The notes under the pieces are model-generated. The model did no database searches, had not been told where the DNA came from, and saw only the letters and a list, made by a program, of their open reading frames with translations. From the NCBI GenBank assembly GCA_024919215.1, contig CP103437.1, forward strand, positions 1,240,001 through 1,304,000: a stretch of 64,000 nucleotides of DNA. The letters run 5' to 3'. This document shows positions 59,396 through 64,000 of the stretch, in pieces (the first letter of the stretch is position 1; every line of letters starts with the position of its first letter). A program made the translations under genes and the position numbers. Source of the stretch: Methylophilaceae bacterium LSUCC0665. Its GTDB lineage: Bacteria > Pseudomonadota > Gammaproteobacteria > Burkholderiales > Methylophilaceae.

Positions 59396-60937
59396 TTAAT
59401 ATTTGCTAGAAGATTTAAAATCTTCAATAGCTTTAACTAAATCTTTTTCATCTTTTTCAGATAGGTCAAGATTTTTCTCAATACTCTCCATTACCTTTTT
59501 ATGTTTAGAAGCTATAAAGCCATGCAAGTCTGATTCACATGTAAGAATTTTCTCTACTGGCACATCGTCAAAATAGCCGTTATTGGCGGCATATAAAGTT
59601 ACTGCCATTTTAGAAACACTTAAAGGACTGTACTGTGCTTGTTTCATTAATTCGGTAAACATTCTTCCTCGATCTAACTGTTTTCTTGTAGCTTCATCAA
59701 GATCAGATGCAAACTGAGCGAATGCTGCTAATTCACGGTATTGAGCCAAAGCTAATCGCACACCACCACCAAGCTTTTTAATTACTTTAGTCTGGGCAGC
59801 GCCACCAACTCGAGACACTGAGATACCGGCGTTAATAGCTGGTCGGATACCCGCATTAAACAAATCAGATTCTAAGAAGATCTGACCATCTGTAATAGAA
59901 ATAACGTTTGTTGGAACGAAAGCTGACACGTCACCAGCCGCAGTTTCAATAACAGGAAGCGCAGTTAATGAACCGGTTTTACCTTTCACTTTACCCTTAG
60001 TAAAGTTTTCAACATATTCTTCATTTACTCGAGCAGCTCTTTCTAATAAACGTGAATGAATATAAAACACGTCACCAGGATAAGCTTCACGACCTGGAGG
60101 TCTTCTTAAAAGTAATGAGATTTGACGATAAGCAACAGCTTGTTTACTCAAGTCATCATAAATTATTAATGCGTCTTCTCCACGATCTCTAAAATATTCA
60201 CCCATGGTACAACCAGCGTATGGAGCCAAAAATTGTAGTGCAGCTGAATCAGATGCTGATGCAACCACAACAGTGGTGTATTCCATTGCACCGGTTTCTT
60301 CAAGTTTTCTAACCACGTTAGCAATGGTTGAAGCTTTTTGGCCAATTGCAACATAAATACAGGTCATGTTTTGACCTCTTTGGTTAATAATAGCATCCAC
60401 AGCTACGGCTGTTTTACCAGTTTGTCTGTCGCCAATAATTAATTCTCTCTGACCTCGACCAATCGGAACCATAGAGTCAACTGACTTAAGTCCAGTTTGA
60501 ACTGGTTGAGAAACAGACTTTCTAGCAATAACACCAGGAGCAACTTTTTCAATTTTGTCTGTTAATTTTGATTTGATCGGACCTTTGCCATCTAATGGGT
60601 TACCCAAAGCATCAACAACACGACCAACCAATTCAGGGCCAACAGGAACCTCTAAAATCTTACCCGTACATTTACACGTATCACCTTCAGAAATGTGTTC
60701 GTAATCACCAAGCACAACAGCACCTACAGAGTCTCTTTCCAGGTTAAGAGCCATGCCGTAAGTATTGCCAGGGAACTCAATCATTTCTCCAGACATAACA
60801 TTTGATAAACCATGTATACGCACAATACCGTCTGTAACTGATACAACGGTACCCTGAGTACGGGCCTCTGACGAAGATTTGAAATCTTTGATCCGACTTT
60901 TAATCAGTTCACTAATTTCTGAGGTTGATAATTGCAT
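59396..60937 (-). CDS. atpA: ATP synthase F1 alpha subunit
   Basis: Non-catalytic nucleotide-binding subunit. 513 residues: ISELIKSRI at the N-terminus, P-loop [35 protein letters not shown], and the alpha signature [17 protein letters not shown]. Confidence 0.99.
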   Translation of the reverse strand: MQLSTSEISELIKSRIKDFKSSSEARTQGTVVSVTDGIVRIHGLSNVMSGEMIEFPGNTYGMALNLERDSVGAVVLGDYEHISEGDTCKCTGKILEVPVGPELVGRVVDALGNPLDGKGPIKSKLTDKIEKVAPGVIARKSVSQPVQTGLKSVDSMVPIGRGQRELIIGDRQTGKTAVAVDAIINQRGQNMTCIYVAIGQKASTIANVVRKLEETGAMEYTTVVVASASDSAALQFLAPYAGCTMGEYFRDRGEDALIIYDDLSKQAVAYRQISLLLRRPPGREAYPGDVFYIHSRLLERAARVNEEYVENFTKGKVKGKTGSLTALPVIETAAGDVSAFVPTNVISITDGQIFLESDLFNAGIRPAINAGISVSRVGGAAQTKVIKKLGGGVRLALAQYRELAAFAQFASDLDEATRKQLDRGRMFTELMKQAQYSPLSVSKMAVTLYAANNGYFDDVPVEKILTCESDLHGFIASKHKKVMESIEKNLDLSEKDEKDLVKAIEDFKSSSKY

Positions 60938-60954
60938 TATTTTCTCCTGGGTAA

Positions 60955-61491
60955 TTACGCTTTCATTGAGAAAGCTAAACTTTCAAGTTGTCCTTTGACT
61001 GAAGCATCTATGACAGTGTCACCAACAGTGATTACACTGCCACCCAAAATAGATTGATCTATTTCAACTGTTGCTTCAATTTTTTTATTTAATTTCTTTT
61101 CTAAGTTTTTAATTATTTCGTCTGTTTCTTTTTTTGTAATCTTAGTTGCAACTACAATATTCGCCGTAACAGATCCTTCTTCATTTGCTTTTAAATTTTC
61201 AAACGCCTCACTGATGAAGGGTAAAATCAATAGGCGTTTGTTTTCGATGAGAAGTTTTACAAAATTTTCACCTTCCTTATTGATATTTTTTTTACAAATA
61301 TCAAGGATTAATTTTTCTTTATCTGTATCCAGTAACTTTGAATCATTAATTACAGGCTTTACAGCTTCATCTTCAACAACATGAGATAGTAAACTCAGAG
61401 TGTCAGACCATGCTTGTAAATGGTTTTGTTCTTTTGCAAGATCAAAAACTGCTTGTGCATAAGGTCTAGCTATTGTTGAAATTTCAGCCAT
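60955..61491 (-). CDS. atpH: ATP synthase F1 delta subunit
   Basis: Peripheral stalk subunit on top of F1. 178 residues; starts [16 protein letters not shown] and ends with the [19 protein letters not shown] motif typical of delta/OSCP. Confidence 0.97.
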   Translation of the reverse strand: MAEISTIARPYAQAVFDLAKEQNHLQAWSDTLSLLSHVVEDEAVKPVINDSKLLDTDKEKLILDICKKNINKEGENFVKLLIENKRLLILPFISEAFENLKANEEGSVTANIVVATKITKKETDEIIKNLEKKLNKKIEATVEIDQSILGGSVITVGDTVIDASVKGQLESLAFSMKA

Positions 61492-61497
61492 ATATTC

Positions 61498-61968
61498 TTA
61501 TAGTTCCTTAGAAAGTTTTGTTAACATCGCGCTATGAGCTTTTGCATCAATTTCTTTTTCAAGAATTTTTTGTGCTCCCTCAATTGCTAGGGATGCCACT
61601 TGTGATCTGAGCTCTTCTTTTGCTTTATTAACTTCTTGATCAATTTCGGATTTCGCATTTGCAATAATACGATCTGCATCTGTTTTCGCATTTTGCTTTG
61701 CCTCTTCAATAATTTCACTTGCTCTTTTTTCCGCTTGCGAAACTATTTCAGATGACTTCTCTTTTGCTCCATCCAAAACTTCTGTGGTCTTTTTCTCAGC
61801 CAATTCTAGAGAGGCTTTGCCTTCCCTGGCTGCTGCTAGACCATCAGCAATTTCTTTTTGTCTATTTTCAATTGCGTTTAAGAGCGGTGGCCAAACAAAT
61901 TTAACTGTAAACCAGATTAAAATTGCAAAGGTTAGTGCTTGCGCAATTAAAGTAAAATGGATGTTCAT
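61498..61968 (-). CDS. atpF: ATP synthase Fo b subunit
   Basis: Peripheral stalk. 156 residues: one N-terminal membrane helix (about 4-26) and a long Ala/Glu/Lys-rich helix. Single copy, with no b-prime. Confidence 0.97.
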   Translation of the reverse strand: MNIHFTLIAQALTFAILIWFTVKFVWPPLLNAIENRQKEIADGLAAAREGKASLELAEKKTTEVLDGAKEKSSEIVSQAEKRASEIIEEAKQNAKTDADRIIANAKSEIDQEVNKAKEELRSQVASLAIEGAQKILEKEIDAKAHSAMLTKLSKEL

Positions 61969-61993
61969 TTGATCTCCAGATTAAAAACTTAAA

Positions 61994-62275
<282 letters not shown>

Positions 62276-62294
62276 TTAAATTCCCTTCAAAAAA

Positions 62295-63110
<816 letters not shown>

Positions 63111-63114
63111 TCAA

Positions 63115-63513
63115 TTAATTTTTATCTAACTTTGATATTGCCAATCCTGACATCAGTGCAGATATCGCTAAACCTAACACCAATCCAAAAGGCTGTATAT
63201 CATCATAAAATTTAAATGCTGCCCATAACGTTAAAATTATGAACAACAATTTAACCAATTCAGCTTTTATCAAGTTAACCACAACTGCTGATGCTGGCTG
63301 GCCTTCAATGGTTGTTTTTGCAATGGGGAAGGCCAATAAAAAACCCCCAATGACTGATCCAAAACCAATCAAGAGTGACATACCAAGCGCCATTGAATAA
63401 TTTATGACTAGCAAAATAAACAAAATGGAAGCCACAATAAATTGACGTAATACCATTTTTTTTATCTGTTGAGGTAAGCCTCCGAGTTTTGCAGTGAATA
63501 TATCTAAATTCAT
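63115..63513 (-). CDS. atpI: ATP synthase subunit I
   Basis: 132-residue protein with four hydrophobic helices, first gene of the operon. AtpI helps c-ring assembly or magnesium supply in other bacteria. The start is a plain ATG with a weak GAG site. Confidence 0.9.
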   Translation of the reverse strand: MNLDIFTAKLGGLPQQIKKMVLRQFIVASILFILLVINYSMALGMSLLIGFGSVIGGFLLAFPIAKTTIEGQPASAVVVNLIKAELVKLLFIILTLWAAFKFYDDIQPFGLVLGLAISALMSGLAISKLDKN

Positions 63514-63548
63514 AATCTCACTGAAAACGTTCCTTACAAAAACACTGA

Positions 63549-63577
63549 ATTTTGAATGGAAATTAAAGACAAGTCAA
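63549..63577 (-). promoter_or_regulatory. sigma-70 promoter of the atp operon
   Basis: Minus strand: -35 TTGACT (63572-63577), 17-base spacer, -10 CAAAAT (63549-63554), in the 68-base gap between parB and atpI. Confidence 0.65.
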
Positions 63578-63581
63578 GGCT

Positions 63582-64000
63582 TTATGATTGATTTAATTTT
63601 AGTTTATTTAACAGAATATCTAATTCATCTAAATTACGATATTTAATTTTTATTAAACCTGAATTATTATTTCTATTCTCAATCATTACGGGAAAACCTA
63701 ATTTATCTGTAATTTCTTTTTGTAGTATCTGAATGTCGCTATTTTTATTGTTATCTTTAATTAATTTTTTGTTTTTTATATTTGTTATTCCTAATTGGAT
63801 TAAATCCTCAACTTTACGAACCGATAACTTTTCGTTAATTATTTTTTGACAAACCATATTTTGCTGATCAGTCGATAAAGGAATCAATGCTCTTGCATGA
63901 CCCATATCTATATCGCCTGAAATTAATTTTTCTTTCACAAAATCAGTTAATTGGAGCAACCTAAGTAAATTAGTTATTGCAGATCTTGACTTTCCAACTG
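63582..64000 (-). CDS. parB: ParB chromosome-partition protein (5' end outside window)
   Basis: CTPase/DNA-binding protein that loads at parS sites near the origin. About 139 C-terminal residues are visible: VGKSRSAITNLLRLLQL (end of the helix-turn-helix, at the window edge), SGDIDMGHARALIPL, and a C-terminal dimerisation domain ending NLDELDILLNKLKLNQS. A later ATG (63959) is internal, not the start. The parB-atpI order is common near the origin. Confidence 0.94.
   Translation of the reverse strand, partial: VGKSRSAITNLLRLLQLTDFVKEKLISGDIDMGHARALIPLSTDQQNMVCQKIINEKLSVRKVEDLIQLGITNIKNKKLIKDNNKNSDIQILQKEITDKLGFPVMIENRNNNSGLIKIKYRNLDELDILLNKLKLNQS

Overview
This window looks like a stretch of chromosome from a streamlined, AT-rich betaproteobacterium. 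Gene orders such as rimP-nusA-infB-rbfA-truB-rpsO-pnp, rplM-rpsI next to argC-bactofilin-erpA, yicC/gmk-rpoZ-spoT-ridA-recG-ubiC-ubiA and parB-atpIBEFHAGDC-glmU-glmS are betaproteobacterial. Very short intergenic spaces, many overlapping genes and a proteorhodopsin with a retinal pathway fit the small-genome aquatic Methylophilaceae (OM43 or 'Ca. Methylopumilus' type). That placement is inference: no methanol dehydrogenase or other C1-oxidation gene except folD lies in the window. No insertion sequence, prophage, CRISPR array or rRNA operon was seen. Layout: 1-1067 holds the 5' part of a moeB/thiF-like gene, a small lipoprotein gene and three tRNA genes (His, Arg, Pro). 1173-16882 carries housekeeping genes: folD, an unusual dksA with an N-terminal tandem repeat, pnp-rpsO, the truB-to-rimP translation operon, tyrS, anmK, gltA, and argC with a bactofilin and erpA. 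16950-31856 carries rpsI-rplM, the ubiquinone genes ubiC-ubiA, recG, ridA, spoT, rpoZ, gmk and yicC, then rph-rdgB-hemW on the other strand, argH and hemC-hemD. 31859-38797 holds a ferredoxin-reductase-like gene, fxsA, dsbD with a TlpA-like thioredoxin, and aroQ-accB-accC-prmA. From 38792 to about 53160 lies the accessory part, which reads as a light and stress island. It starts with an operon of a 44-residue DUF2256 protein (41548-41682), a DASH cryptochrome and an FeS-type photolyase. A patch of small, poorly characterised lipoprotein, secreted and membrane proteins follows (41758-45653), broken by an hsp20 gene with a clear sigma-32 promoter. Then come an SDR, a small membrane protein, blh (beta-carotene cleavage to retinal), crtY, crtB, crtI, crtE, a proteorhodopsin predicted to absorb green light, and a 78-residue two-helix membrane protein of unknown role. 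Together blh and crtEBIY supply retinal to the rhodopsin; the photolyases repair the UV damage that comes with light. 53351-64000 is core again: glmS, glmU, the complete F1Fo ATP synthase operon with atpI, and the 3' part of parB; this arrangement usually lies near the chromosomal origin. The rhodopsin proton gradient could feed the ATP synthase encoded about 4 kb away. Main points of interest: the perfect 27-bp repeats in dksA, a GGPP-synthase-like CrtE with an altered second aspartate motif, a rhodopsin terminator that runs straight into the crtE start, the orphan 78-residue membrane protein beside the rhodopsin, and the patch of small envelope proteins.
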